From NCBI GenBank assembly GCA_030248135.1, contig JASANC010001822.1, positions 96,139 through 160,138 on the forward strand: a DNA stretch of 64,000 nucleotides. Direction: 5' to 3'. The notes beneath the pieces are model-generated. The model was not told the DNA's origin and made no database searches. It saw only the letters and a list, made by a program, of their open reading frames with translations. This document shows positions 35,901 to 47,599 of the stretch, one piece after another. Position numbers and translations under genes: made by a program. Numbering within the stretch: position 1 is the first letter of the stretch; each line of letters starts with the position of its first letter. This DNA is from Theristus sp. LFF4_11 (lineage: Eukaryota > Nematoda > Chromadorea > Monhysterida > Xyalidae).

Positions 35901-38900
35901 GACTTGTATTTCACACCGTTTTCGGCGGTTTTATGTTTGAAAAGTATGTCGATTTGAACTTTCCGAATCTCTCTTTACACGCTCTGGTTAAAGCTTTTTT
36001 TCAAAAGATCCGGTTGGTGCAACAAAATAAAAAAGAACAAATACATGTATCTCAAAATAATGTTATAAAAATGAACGTAGAAAACTGTGACGCAGTCGTC
36101 AGAACCTTGATGTTCTAAAACTTATAAACGGAAAATAAAACGGATGAAAATCTATTTGGAGATGAGTGCAAGCTTTAAGGATAATCACTCTTGACGACTT
36201 GCAAAGATCACCGATGTTCAAGCACTAAATGCCAAAGTTAATCGTTTGATTCAATGGCAAAAATCAAATATGTTGAAAAACAGGCGATTGATTTTTGCAC
36301 GTGTGGAATGACGCGCACAAGAGAGCGAGCGGGGCGTGCGTTTCATGGCGATTGAATCGTGTTAACAGCAGCAGCACAATGCACGTGCACGCACTGTACA
36401 TTTGCGATTGGATTGAAGAATTGTGCAATTGCCTTTGCTGCGACGCGACCAACGGCCATTTGCGCGTTTTGCGGGAGAATGTCGCAGCGGAGAGAATAGA
36501 GAAGCGCGTGAAAAACATTTGGCTTCTCAGTGAGAAAGCCGAGCGAAAAGTGCTCAGAAACAAAATCTACCGTGCATGGGACAATCAGCTTCTCGAGTTA
36601 AAGTTCCACCCTTAGCAGATCATGTGTGTTCATTCAAATCTGAACTTGTCTCGCTTGCACCGGAAGGTGACAGAAACTGGAAACCACTGTCGTGAACAAA
36701 GCGCATGTGCGCAAGTGTAAAGTGCTGGCAACAGTGAATTGCTGTGTGTGATTCGTTTTCACGCACACAGAACATGCACTCGCGATCCTGCACAAACGGC
36801 ACGGAGGAGCGTCGTCACACAACGAAACAAATGGGGGGGGAGTTGAAAGAAATATTGTGTAGCTTCCTAAATTAAAGGCATAACAACATCTGTACTGAGC
36901 AAACTGCTAAGATAGCGGCGCAAAAATGGTGAAGTTTTTGCGATTACTTCTTGATTCATAAAAACCTTCCTCCCCCACCCCAAAACATTCCAGGCAGGTC
37001 CCGAAGACCTTCAAATGTGTGACGCCGATCCCGTTGTTGTAAACCGAAACGGCGTCAGAAGCAATCAAGAAATGCGCAAATCGCCGCATGCATGTGTGCA
37101 CGCATTACACACACCGCAAAATGCAATTTGTTGTGCGCTTGCAAACTTGGATTCGGTGAAAAACATGCAACTTTTGAAAGAACTTACAGAGGTTGGTTAC
37201 AGGTTGTTGCAAAATTCACAGTAATAATTTAGAAAAAAACGAAGAAATATGCATAAAACGGTTTAACTGCACAGAATAAAGATGAAGTTGGTATGTCCCT
37301 TTAAATAAATTAAATGCAATCGAAAATTTAAAAAATGAACAAATCAGTTTTAAACAAGATAAAAAAGATTTCGCCTTCTAGCGGGTTACGCGGCGAGCGC
37401 ATTAACCCCGTAAAGTTCTAAACATTCTGATCATTTGATTACGTGATTTAGAAATTGTATAACCGACAAAACAAAAATCAAACAAGTAGACGCATTTTTC
37501 TGCAGTAATGAGAAACTGAAGAAACCAATATCGATTTTGTGATAAAAATCGCATAAAATGAAAAACACACGCAGGAATGTCCGCTGTGGAGTAAGGCATC
37601 GTGTTTCATACTTTTAAAAACGTGCGAATGTGCGCGTTTTGATGCAAAAAGTCGTCGCGGATTCTGGGTCACAAATCCGTTATATCTCTCTGTATCAATC
37701 GCGTATGGCTGGTGCACTTTTATCACATTTACATATCATTATCTTTATGGTTGCGAAACTTTATGTTTTGCTCTACCGACAAACACGATGATTTACGTGC
37801 ACACGAACGCGCACGTTGCACATGAAATCACAATCATGGCATGTTTGGCATATCGTGATTTCGCTTGTTTCTTTTTGCTTGGTGCTAAAAAACGGCAGTT
37901 TGGTATTTTACATTTGGATGCGGCAAAACAGAACAGACTTGTGACTGGCTGGTGGGTGTGTACTTGGATTGGCTTGCACTGAGTGGCTGTGGTGACACAA
38001 AAATACAGCTTGTTAAAGCAGTCAATATAAAAAGTAGCAGTCTGTGTGATGGAAAAGAAAACTGAAGAAGCGTGAATTGAATCGAAGTGTGAAAGAGCCT
38101 TTGTTGGCAATTGGCAACCAAATTATTGACTGCGCACAAAGAACTGTTGAGATGTTGTGCATCGCATCACAATAACACCGACTCAATCATTTTTGCAAAC
38201 AGAAAGATAGAGTAATTTTTTTTTGATTCGGTAGGGCCGATTAAACATTTCAGCCTTTTCAGGGTGCAACTTGCGCGCGAAATTTGAATGAAAGAAACAG
38301 AACGTTCAGAACCCCAATTCTGTGTTAAAAATTTGACGTGTGGTTTCAAGTAACTGGTTTTTCGTGCGTCTCTGTTCGTTCCTTCTGCACACAGGATTGG
38401 GAAAAATACGACATTCTTGAAAAACGACACTCCTAGTCTGCAACTGGTCTCACCATGATAAAAAAACAAGGACTGCCTTATTTATTTGACCATAGTGTAA
38501 CAACTATAGGCTTTTCAATCGATTATTGTACGTTACGTACTGTAAGCTCCAGAATCAAAACGTTTGCTCTCGAGAAAGCGTGGGTAATGAAATTGACTTT
38601 TTTGGGCTTCACGTTTCACGCTAAAAATGATGTCCGTACAAGTGTCCTGTACCCTGCCCGCTTGTGCCTCCCGCCAGTATCGAAGATGACAGACACTTTT
38701 AGGTAAGGGGTACCTACCCGTGAGGGGATGCCAACTTTTTTGGAGGGGGGTGGGGGTTGGTGGGACCCCCGGTATCCTGCGTGTGGGTACACTCGTACAC
38801 ACCGAATGCTAATCGGTTCTAGGGGAGTGCATCCCCCGCATTTTTATAACAAAATTGTCAATGAAAAACGCCAAAAATTAAAAAAAATGCTAAAATAGTT

Positions 38901-39707
38901 GTTTGTAAGACTATATAACCATATAATCAGGGCATGCATATTATGAACCCTGGAAACTGAAAAATAATGATTTTTGAAGAAAATTTTGTGATTTTTGAAT
39001 GAAAAATTCGTGATTTTTAAATAAAAATTTTTGATTGTAAGAACATTTTGGGAGGGGGTATCCACGGGGAGTGCCCAGCCGTGAAGGGGTGGAGATACCC
39101 ACTGGGGGGTCCCGGGTTTAGGGGTGGGTGTCACGGGACCCCACCCCCACTGGGCACAACTTCGTGCTAGGGGTATAGATACATTGTACATCTTACCCCT
39201 TATCTTCGGTACCGATTCTATCAGTTAGCTTTATATTTTTAGTTTGTAAGACACATTCCTACAATAATAATTTTTTGCGACTTCAACTCAAAAGGTCATT
39301 AATGATCTTTAATTTTTTATGTTTCTGTCAACCTTTCGTTGTGAAAGCATTCTCATCATGTGGCGCTCACTTTTCTGCGCTTGAAGTAGTTTTAAACGGG
39401 TATTCAGATAAACTTTCTCTCTTTAATTCGCTTGTATTTTATCAAAAAGCTTAGCATAGGGCGGGCAAACGGGCAAAAAATCAATAGCACAATTAGAACC
39501 TTTTGTTAAAACGCGGGTCGAAGGCACGGGCCAAAATGTTTGTAAGAAATGAAATCCACCAACCGAATTCGTATTGCCGCCAAGTACCAATGAGCTCTGT
39601 TGCTGCTGAATCTCCGGTTTCCGTTCACTGTCCAACAACAACGGCTGCGATGCATCATCGTCATCAGTCACATCAGTCCCATCTGGCTGACACTCTTCTT
39701 CGTCCAT
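32989..39707 (-). CDS. LAPTM-like four-span endolysosomal membrane protein
   Basis: Exons: 39707-39564, 34964-34652, 34183-33780, 33435-32989, all in phase, about 435 residues. The first 240 residues are polar and acidic: EEECQPDGTDVTDDDDASQPLLLDSE contains a DxxxLL-type sorting signal, and the second exon is Ser/Gln-rich. Then CCCALLRLTTACVLIAILEC (TM1), SVVFTGILLAATVILLLLLG (TM2), VIVLLFAVIAYLLSTVIFG (TM3), a ~65-residue loop, LLAVLVLLVLAFTMLHVWC (TM4), and YRCYRFLQR, which resembles the W-x-x-Y-R-Y end of LAPTM proteins. The Cys cluster before TM1 also fits. The long N-terminus is unlike human LAPTM4/5, so the family call is moderate; a MARVEL-like protein is the alternative. The start is the Met at 39707 just after an acceptor-like TTGTTTAG, so a 5' UTR exon may exist. 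Intron 1 is 4.6 kb. Confidence 0.65.
34287..34547. mobile_element. TA-type MITE, family 1 (copy 2)
   Basis: 261 bp from CAGTATGGCCGAATAAATAA to TTTACTCGGTCATTCC, flanked by TA on both sides (34285-34286, 34548-34549). It lies in the intron between exons 2 and 3 of the LAPTM-like gene. Confidence 0.85.
34965..38231. other. Most of LAPTM-like intron 1
   Basis: Sequence of mixed composition without a recognisable gene. The longest plus-strand ORFs are 35708-36118 (136 codons, Lys-rich) and 36295-36615 (106 codons, with a charged helix AERIEKRVKNIWLLSEKAER). Neither has a known motif or clear splice partners. A nested gene cannot be excluded. Confidence 0.35.
38232..38500. mobile_element. TA-type MITE, family 1 (copy 3)
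   Basis: Diverged copy from GGTAGGGCCGATTAAACATT to CTTATTTATTTGACCATAGT, with the family words GCGCGAAATTTGAATGAAAG and GACACTCCTAGTCTGC. In LAPTM-like intron 1. Confidence 0.75.
38700..39190. repeat. Pair of GC-rich hairpin-prone segments
   Basis: Two very G/C-rich blocks, 38703-38845 and 39050-39190, stand out from the AT-rich setting. They share the words GGGGAGTGC, TACCC and GTGGG(G/T)TCCC and face each other in roughly inverse orientation around an AT-rich middle. Each block can pair internally (GGGACCCCCGG; GGGGGGTCCCGGG). The first ends CCCCCGCATTTTTATA, like the ends of the element at 18834-19880. Probably a terminal-inverted-repeat element; boundaries not determined. Confidence 0.45.
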
Positions 39708-39892
39708 GAATCTAAACAATGCGTGTATGTTTCATTCGTGGGAGACGCAACAGCGAACTCCAACAAACAATACTAGTTCAGAAAGCTCATTGCAAAAATT
39801 GTTAAATTTCAATCGACTCATTTCAATTTCAACTTTCACCATCGGAGATGAAATGAATTTTTTTGCTCTTAAAAGGTGGATTAACTGATGAG

Positions 39893-40493
39893 TAGGGTTG
39901 CTGCGAGACGTGTCTCGAAAAAATTTTCTTCGAAAAAACCTTGTGTCAGCCTTTTCTAACTGTCACAATCTTAAATAATATTTGGCCTTTTTAATGCCCT
40001 TCGGTCATTTTTCCGAATTTGTTGAGCTTTGTGTGACCACTTAAAAACTCGGTTTGTTGATTGTTTTGAACCATTAATAAATAAAACGATCAATTAGCAC
40101 TCAAGTGTCAACAGTGCACCTGATTGGTGTGCCTGGCGCGGGTTCGCCTGAAGGTGCGGATGCGCTTGTGCGACGGATTGCACCGCTTCCTGCCGACATT
40201 CTATGTGTTTATTCAATTTTTCAATTTGAGATTTGCATTACTTGCCAGAGTGTCAAAATGCACAAATGACCTGAAGGCTCAAACACAGTGCGTTTTTAGA
40301 CCACATGAAAGTATGACATTTTTGCTTTGAATGAAAACAAATTGAGAAAAGAAAAATGAAGCACAACATTGAAAAGAGAAACAAAAGCACGTGACATTCA
40401 TATGTGTTTTTTGTTGTTGGGTGGCACAGTGCACTTTAAAATTTGACCACGCTCATTTACCGATTTTCACACACCTTTTAATTTCAATGTGTA
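39893..40493. repeat. Dispersed repeat fragments upstream of the methyltransferase
   Basis: 39893 starts TAGGGTTGCTGCGAGACGTG, the same end as the reverse strand at 2437 (TAGGGTTGCCGCGAGACGTG). 39944-40015 (GTGTCAGCCTTTTCTAACTG, TAATATTTGGCCTTTTTAAT) matches the palindrome at 55575-55911. No gene. Confidence 0.55.
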
Positions 40494-40773
40494 CGGAATG
40501 GCCGATTAAACATGGCAGCTTTTTTCAAAGTGCAGGGACCGCGCGAAATTTGAATGAAAACAGAAAGACGTTCAGAAACCCAATTGTGTGCCGAATTTGA
40601 CGTGGTTTTTTAAACTAATTGATTCTTCGAGCTGTTTTGTTCATTCTTACTCTTCTGCACACGCGATTGGGAGTTAATATGTTGGCATTTTTGAAAAATG
40701 ACAACTCCTTGTTTTTGACTGATCCCGCCTTGATGGAGAATACAAGGACTGCTTTATTTATTCGGCTGTGCTG
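40494..40773. mobile_element. TA-type MITE, family 1 (copy 4)
   Basis: 280 bp from CGGAATGGCCGATTAAACAT to TATTTATTCGGCTGTGCTG, flanked by TA on both sides. Confidence 0.85.
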
Positions 40774-41803
40774 TACGTTTTGGTATCTCACTTCACTGAT
40801 AGACGGGAAGACTGTCGAAGACTTAGAGCCTCGTAAGGAGATAAAATGACATTTTCACAATTCGCCACTGAGCCAGTGACTTTCAACGGTCATTACATAC
40901 ATGGGTATCCGTTCAATTTGTGATTACAATTGGAACACACTTTTTGATTTTTCATGGAAACCGAAATAAGTCATCAACAACAACAACAACACACAAAAGC
41001 GTTCAGCTTGTCGCTGCTGTGCACAAGAAACAAAAGATGCGTGCAATGTGATGTGTGATGTTTGCATGGGGCCGCCGCCCGCCAGGCCAATGCTAGGATT
41101 TTTGATTTTTTGGCTTCTGCTTTGTCACACAGCCCCCCTCCCCTCGGATTGTGCCAAAATTTTGCATATCTGTGAGTTATTTTTTGAGGAACATCTCCTG
41201 AAAATTTTATCTAAATCGGTTCATTAGTTGGCGAGATATGATATGAGCTGTCAAAAGGTGGTACACTACTTATGCGACAGTCAGTCAGTTTCATTCTGCA
41301 GTGCACGGCATTATACCAGTGAAGTGTAAGACACCATGAGTACGCAAGCCAAAACACAGTGCGACATCCTTATGATGTCTACTCACATCGTAGAATCTTG
41401 CAAAGTTTCAGAAGGTTCGCCCAGATTCCAGTACCGTAATCAGGAAAATTGGAGTTATTTTGTTTTTCCTTGCTTGTACCTTACAATTTTCGAGCTCAAC
41501 TGTACTTTTGCTGCATACGCTTCACAATAGGCATTACCATAGCTTCGTCCAAGCTTTCCAAGTACAAGTTTGAGAAAAACGTGTCATATGTGTAAAAAAA
41601 CAGCTAGCCCTACTCCGAAAAAAAATGGAAAAAATGAAAGAGTTCGTTAACACCATAACAAAAGCTGGCGTAATCGAATTATGGTTGTATCAAAAACTTC
41701 AAAACAGGAGTGTGAACAAACATAAAGACACAGAAAAACGAAGAACTGACAGTTGTTCAGTTTTTCAACTTTTGTGCAAAAAATTTAACAATATTTTCCC
41801 TAA
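40774..41803. other. Methyltransferase upstream region
   Basis: No supported gene. A 64-codon ORF at 41336-41530 has no motif. CAA-repeat at 40975-40992. Confidence 0.4.
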
Positions 41804-43787
41804 ATGAAGACTCAGTACAAAGAAGTGAAATATTCATGGCTCGGAAAATTGACCGGACGATTTTACGCCTTCTGCTGGCCATTGTGGCGGGTGTACTTTG
41901 CGATGACCTACTGGATCGGAGCTTGGGAATGGCACTGGAAACCAACGTATTACATTTTAGGTAAGTTACCTGGTAAGTTCAAGCTTTCCTCCTGAATGAA
42001 GGACACGCCTTCAACTTCGCGTTCGAATTGCAGAAGCGCATTGAAAATCGTTCAGCCTAATTTTGGCATGAATCAGCAATGAATGATTCAGGCTTCCTGC
42101 ACAACCGCAGAATTCTTGTCAGCAAATTCATGAACTACGGTTTCGCGTACACCAACGACGAAGACCGCAAGACACTGGCAAACGTCGAGTCAACGCTTCA
42201 GCGCAGAATGCCGCCCGAGCTCGTCAATAACGCGCGTTTATACGAGAAAACGCTCAGTTTATGTCCGCGTTATCCGGACGCACTGAGCGGACTCGACTAC
42301 TTGGAGGTTGCGTGCGGCCACGGAGGCGGCGTCGAATGGATGCTGAGTGGCCATCCAGAGTTCGCATCCGTCAGAGGTGAGCGCCATTGAAGGACAGGAA
42401 TCAGTTGGTGTTGCGGTCATGAGCTGGCGTGCCAGTGAACACCAGCTAATGACCTATTTTTTAAACGTGTCCCACTGAAATGACGTCATGTGCCGCCAAA
42501 CATGCACTTGCCGTTCACAGCAAACCAGACTTTCCGTTTAGCTCGGTTTCTTCCCGCCAACAAATGATGAATGTCGAATCAGTCACATCAAACTGACAGT
42601 TTTGTGCCTGCACTTTGACGAACGGGCGTTTTTAAAACAAATGACGTCATTTTAGTCCGGACACGTTTGAATAAATCCACAATACCAGCTTGTCAAATGA
42701 GCGCCGCAAAAATGGTGCGCGTTTTAGCGCGTCAGGCGGAGGCCATTGGCTTTGGTTGGTTGGTAGACTGGTTGCATTTGCAATGTGCAATGCAAAAGTC
42801 CATTGAGAAACACGGCAGGCGGTTGTGTCGTGTCGTGAATGAAGCCAGTTGGTCGAAGTAGCCATCTTCGTCAGCATCTATGATTGTTTACTTCATGTGA
42901 CATTGACGTAACTCAGCGATGAACAGGAATTGACAAGACAAATTTTACGGAGCACCCGAACATCACGGCTGGCGATGCGCTTGCTCTGCCGTTTGCGGAC
43001 AACTCGGTCGACATCATTGAGATCGTGGAGGCAACGCACGCGTTCAAGTGAGTGCACAGGGACTGTTTAGCTTCGAGACATCCAAATAATTGAAATTCCA
43101 AATTTGGAGATTCAATTCTGACTGCTACTAAGCACGAGCAGCGATACCATAGTTGCGTTTGTCAGCATTTCTGTTCGCCTGTGAAATCTGCCAATGTTTC
43201 TTGTCTCACAGAGACCAACGTCGTTGGATGGCCGAGTGCAAGCGAGTGCTCCGTGTGAGCGGCCATCTTGTCATCAGCGACATGCGTCCACCCGACAACC
43301 TGCTGCATCTGCTCTGGACGGATGCGGCACACGTCGGCTTCAAGGTTGGCAATGTACGGGAATCAAAAATTTAGATTCAACTTATAGACTTTGCGAGCAC
43401 CAACTATTGCTTGCTCTCTTTGCGAGCAGCTAGTAGCGTACGAGGACATCACGGAAGGGACCATCGCCTCTCGTGACCAGCAGTGGGCGCACACGCAGCG
43501 GCAGTACGCGTCGAATTGGTTCACTGGCTGGGCGATGCACGCCTGGTGGAACAACATGTGGGCGACGCCCGGCACTGGCATGTATCATGACCTCAAGGTT
43601 TGTTTAGCATGCGCTCTGTTGCTGGCATTTTGAAACAACGGATGCACAGCTATGACCCTCAGCAGCTGTTGAAATTATCAGAACGGTAAAACAGGAAACA
43701 AAACATTTGGCCACTTTCCAGGAAGGACGAATCAAATACATTGCTGCTTGCTGGGAGAAACCGCCCGTGACAGAGACGGAGTTGTAG
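41804..43787 (+). CDS. SAM-dependent methyltransferase (phthiotriol/sterol-methyltransferase-like)
   Basis: Class I methyltransferase of the group often named phthiotriol-dimycocerosate or sterol 24-C methyltransferase-like; the natural substrate is unknown and probably a lipid. Exons: 41804-41960, 42077-42376, 42927-43047, 43212-43344, 43430-43597, 43722-43787, all in phase, about 314 residues. An N-terminal Trp/Tyr-rich hydrophobic stretch (FYAFCWPLWRVYFAMTYWIG) suggests membrane association. Motif I is LDYLEVACGHGGGVEWM, followed by GIDKTNF; motif II region GDALALPFADNSVDIIEIVEATHAF; then ECKRVLRVSGHLVISDMRP. The C-terminal part has a WAMHAWWNNMWATPGTGMY aromatic segment before the last exon. 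The acceptor at 42926 is preferred over one 12 bp upstream, which would give a stop. Intron 2 contains a family 2 MITE. AATAAA at about 43859. Confidence 0.88.
42448..42683. mobile_element. TGACGTCA-end MITE, family 2 (copy 1)
   Basis: 236 bp from AATGACCTATTTTTTAAACG to GTTTGAATAAATCCACAAT, with flanking ACCAGCT repeats (42441-42447, 42684-42690). The inverted ends contain AAACGTGTCC...AAATGACGTCAT. In methyltransferase intron 2. Confidence 0.8.
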
Positions 43788-43894
43788 AAAAATGCTCGGA
43801 AACATTAGCGAGAAAGATCGGACAACCGAACAACTTCTCGTGTTGTTCTCATCCAAAAAAATAAACAAACAAGCAAGGCTTTCACAACCTCATA

Positions 43895-44113
43895 CGGAAT
43901 GGCTAATTAACCATGGCAGCTTTTGAGACCCAATTGTGGGCCAAATTTGACGTGTTTTAAAAAAATTAACCCTTCCTAATATTCTGTTTTTTATTTCTCA
44001 CTTGCACACACGATTGGCAATTATCTTGGCATTCGAGAGAAAGACAACCCCAAGTGTGCGACTTATCCCGCCTTAATAAAGACTACAAGGACTGCCTGAT
44101 ATTTTCGGCTATC
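43895..44113. mobile_element. TA-type MITE, family 1 (copy 5, internally deleted)
   Basis: About 219 bp from CGGAATGGCTAATTAACCAT to ATATTTTCGGCTATC, flanked by TA. The GCGCGAAATTTGAATGA segment present in other copies is missing. Confidence 0.75.
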
Positions 44114-46836
44114 TATACGTTTTTAACACAAGGTTTTTTTAAGTTTTGTGGTCGTTCCAATTCGTTTTCTCCCCGACGGGAGTGGGACGCGGTGACTACA
44201 AGAAAATGGTTGATGGTGCCCTTTGACTGTATGCACGTGAACTGCCTGATGATTGGACACCAGGCTGACACAGTTTAGCACTGCAGTTTGTTGTTCCTGC
44301 GATCGGCGCCAGCAGCTGAGCTGGTTCTTGTTTTTATGGGTTGTTAGTAAGTGAAGTGTTTTGATAACTGCAGCGCAATTTTGTTCGTCAGCTTTAATTA
44401 AACTGCTCAATTTTTCTCGCAGTTTACTCAAAAGGTGTAAGACGGTGAACATTGAAACAATTACAACATTGAAAGAGCTAAATTAATTATTTCAGAAACA
44501 AAATAAAGATTAATTATGAAACCAATGTACGAAAATCGGATGCAACAGTGCCGTGACGTGCCGTTAATAGATACGTTTGTATGAACGGTTTGTATGAATG
44601 CTAAAACACGAGACCTGATCAACGTGACGTGACGTACCATGCCGCATGACCAAAGCCGAAGCCCAGCCCAGTCCCGCCCAGCTATTTGAAAACTTTCTGT
44701 TGGTGTATCCGAGCATTTTCCAAACAGAAGATAAGATGACAACGAAAACACGGAAGGAAAAAATCGCGGAGATCTGGTGATGAGATTTTTTTGATTTGAA
44801 AAGTTTGATTGTAAATCGCTAAGAAATGTTTTTTCAACCGAACCATGCGTAGTACGGTGACGATGTCCTATTCTTTTGGTTCTTCGACAGAATGCGTTTA
44901 CATTTTCCAGAGGTAAAAATGTAGGTTTACATGTTTGATGCGACAATTCAAAGTTGTTAAGTGACTGACTGTGTCGTATCTTCTGGACTCGGGAAAGAAA
45001 TTTTGAATTGTTTAAATCAAGCATGAAACTGATTATGTGTGCATTCAGTCACAGAACTAGAAAAAATAAACGTAGTTTTTAATACCAACTGCACACAAAC
45101 AAAAAGCTAATCAGGAAACTGACAAAGCATCAGTTGGTCGCCATTTCAATAGCAATTGATCGCCATTTCAATAGCAATTGATCGCCATTTCAATAGCAAT
45201 TGGTCGTCATTTCATATCCTGGTAAGCATCAGCTGGCTCCATCCAGCACCAAATCTTTGGTCAGTTTCTTGATTAGTTTTTTTTGCTTCATTGTAAAGAC
45301 AATGAAGGTAAAAACAAGAAAATTTGAAGTTTCAACAGCGTAAACATGTTAAACAACGGTGTTCACTTTTTCAACAAGACGCCTACCAAAAAAAATATCG
45401 CACTCATCGCAGACATTTGGCGAAACAACATGAAATCAAATTAAAACGGCAGAAAAACAAAATGGCACAGTAGTGAGAGCAAACACAAGACAACATTCAA
45501 TATAGTATGCATGCGACATTTTTCAAACGTAACGTGAAAATCAATGACAGCTATAATCGATTGAAACCAAAAATCGAAAAAAAATTATAGCAAGGTCGTT
45601 TGATAACCTTCAAGGAAAGGCAAAAGTGAAAACAGATTCAAATCGATTACAGCGTGAGAGTAGTTTCACCAGAAAGCAGTGAACAACTTGCCAGTGTCAT
45701 GGCGCAAACTTGAAGGTTGTTGGTGTATGTGAGATGATGCACCCACTCGACATAAAGTCCGTTAACACGTTTGTTGTGCGCAAACAAATGTGTTGTATTC
45801 GCAGAGAGGTATTACGCATCAAAGTAAAGTTACACCACCATCATCATTTTGTGAAGAGCTCCGTTTTCATCCGTCATAAACTTGCTTGTCTTCAATCAGA
45901 TTTACCAAACAACCAGATCAACCAGAGACATTCAACAAGAAATTGATACTTTGAGTGTGTAGCTGTAAAAAAACGGCTGACACAAAGGCGGCAAAAACAG
46001 AACAGTCAACCAAACTTTTTCATCTTGCTCAAAGGTTTAGGAATATTTTGAAAAAACTTACATTATGCTGCAGTGTGTGTGTCACAGCAATGACAGGTGC
46101 AGCGTGCAGCCATCAATACCACCAAACAGACAGTCTGAAAACAATGAAAGAATCAACATCACTTGATTCTGAACCAATGCAGCCAGATGAGTGGGTTGAG
46201 AAAAAAGGCAGCTGTGAATGTTTTGTGATGCCTTGATTCATTCGATTACAGATCTTCAATACAGATAACAGCATAAGAATATTCATGGCAACAAAACGTA
46301 AAAAAACAGAATTTTTTTGCGTGTGTGCAAAAAAAACAAAACAAAAAAGTAGGAATGCAAATGCCCAACAACAAAAGATAGCAATAAGCATGATCTGGCC
46401 ACAGTCTGGATATACATTACAAAAGGCAGATTACTATGCAAAAAACGTAGGATCAAAAACAACGTACTAAAATGCACACCATTTATATTGTACAGTTTTT
46501 TGTACACAGTTTCTACCGAGAAACTAACGGCTACAAGCAATAAGCTGGCTGTTTGAAAACTAAAAAACACTCTTCAGTGCATCACGTAGTACAACATTGT
46601 TCGTCTGTAGAACTGTAGAAGCCATTATCTTTTGCTGGAATAACAAATCCTACTGCAAAGCAAAGCATTTTTCGTTTTTGTGGATTTCAACCGCCATACG
46701 GAAGTCATTCGGGAGGCGCTTGCATATATGTGGTTCATCGATCGAACTCTCTGTTTTATTTAGCACAACTTTGATTTTTGAATTTTTTTTAAATAAAAGA
46801 AACAAAAATGACGATTTTTGTTTTTTTAACAACCCT
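44114..46836. other. Intergenic region, no convincing gene
   Basis: A minus-strand ORF of 187 codons (45024-44461) is long for this composition but shows no motif, no splice partners and an odd Ser/Arg/Cys-rich make-up; I leave it as unproven. 45135-45215 is a 24-bp tandem repeat (CGCCATTTCAATAGCAATTG, about 3.5 copies). 46690-46836 is a copy of the dispersed repeat also at 52440-52571 and 53890-54045 (CCGCCATACGG, GGGAGGCGCTTGCA, ending AACCCTAG). Confidence 0.5.
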
Positions 46837-47072
46837 AGTATTGTGGATGTATTCAAACGTGTCCGGACTAAAATGACGTCATTTGCTTTAAAAACGCCCG
46901 TTTGTAAGTACAGGCACTAAAATTTCAGTTTGGTGTGACTGATTCGACATTCACCATTTGTTTACGGGAAGAAATCGGCTAAACGGAAAGACTGGTTTGC
47001 TGTAAACGGCAAGCGCATGTTTGGCGGCACATGACGTCATTTCAGTGGGACACGTTTAAAAAATAGGTCATA
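46837..47072. mobile_element. TGACGTCA-end MITE, family 2 (copy 2)
   Basis: Inverse orientation to copy 1: ATTGTGGATGTATTCAAACG to CGTTTAAAAAATAGGTCAT. Forms the outer end of the left arm of the inverted duplication 46837-49903. Confidence 0.8.
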
Positions 47073-47599
47073 TCTCAATATACATTGTATGTTTTCTTGT
47101 ATATGTACCAGTTTGTTATACACATTTACCACCTTGTACGTCAATGTTTTCAATACTGTACTTCAATATCAAGTCTCACCCGTGCAGCGTGTCTTGTTCG
47201 TGTAGCTTTCAGATGTCCCGAACGAAAATCAAAGCAAAATGTATGACTAGAGAGAGGCCTTGACTGGATGCTGTGGTTTCTAGCACTTTTATTCAACAAA
47301 TTAACAATCAACATCAACAATGATAAAAAGTGACCCGGTTGTTTTAAACATGACGCCTAATAAGCAAAATACATGCAGGCAAGAAAGCAATGTACAACGA
47401 AGCACAAAATCAAACCGATAAGGGCTAAAAAACCGTACAATATGTAATAAACACAAGGTTGTGGTGGTCGCCAGTGACGGGAGCCAGCTGTGTGGGCATG
47501 TTTGTGGTCACGCTGGTCGCTGTTGGATTGGACATGTTTGTGATTGTGGTCTGGGCAGTGGTTGACGTTGTTGCCTGCGTGGGTTGCATGCAGCTGGTG

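Noticed and set aside
44461..45024. 187-codon minus-strand ORF
   Set aside because: No motif, no splice signals used and an implausible composition; kept only as a note in the intergenic entry.
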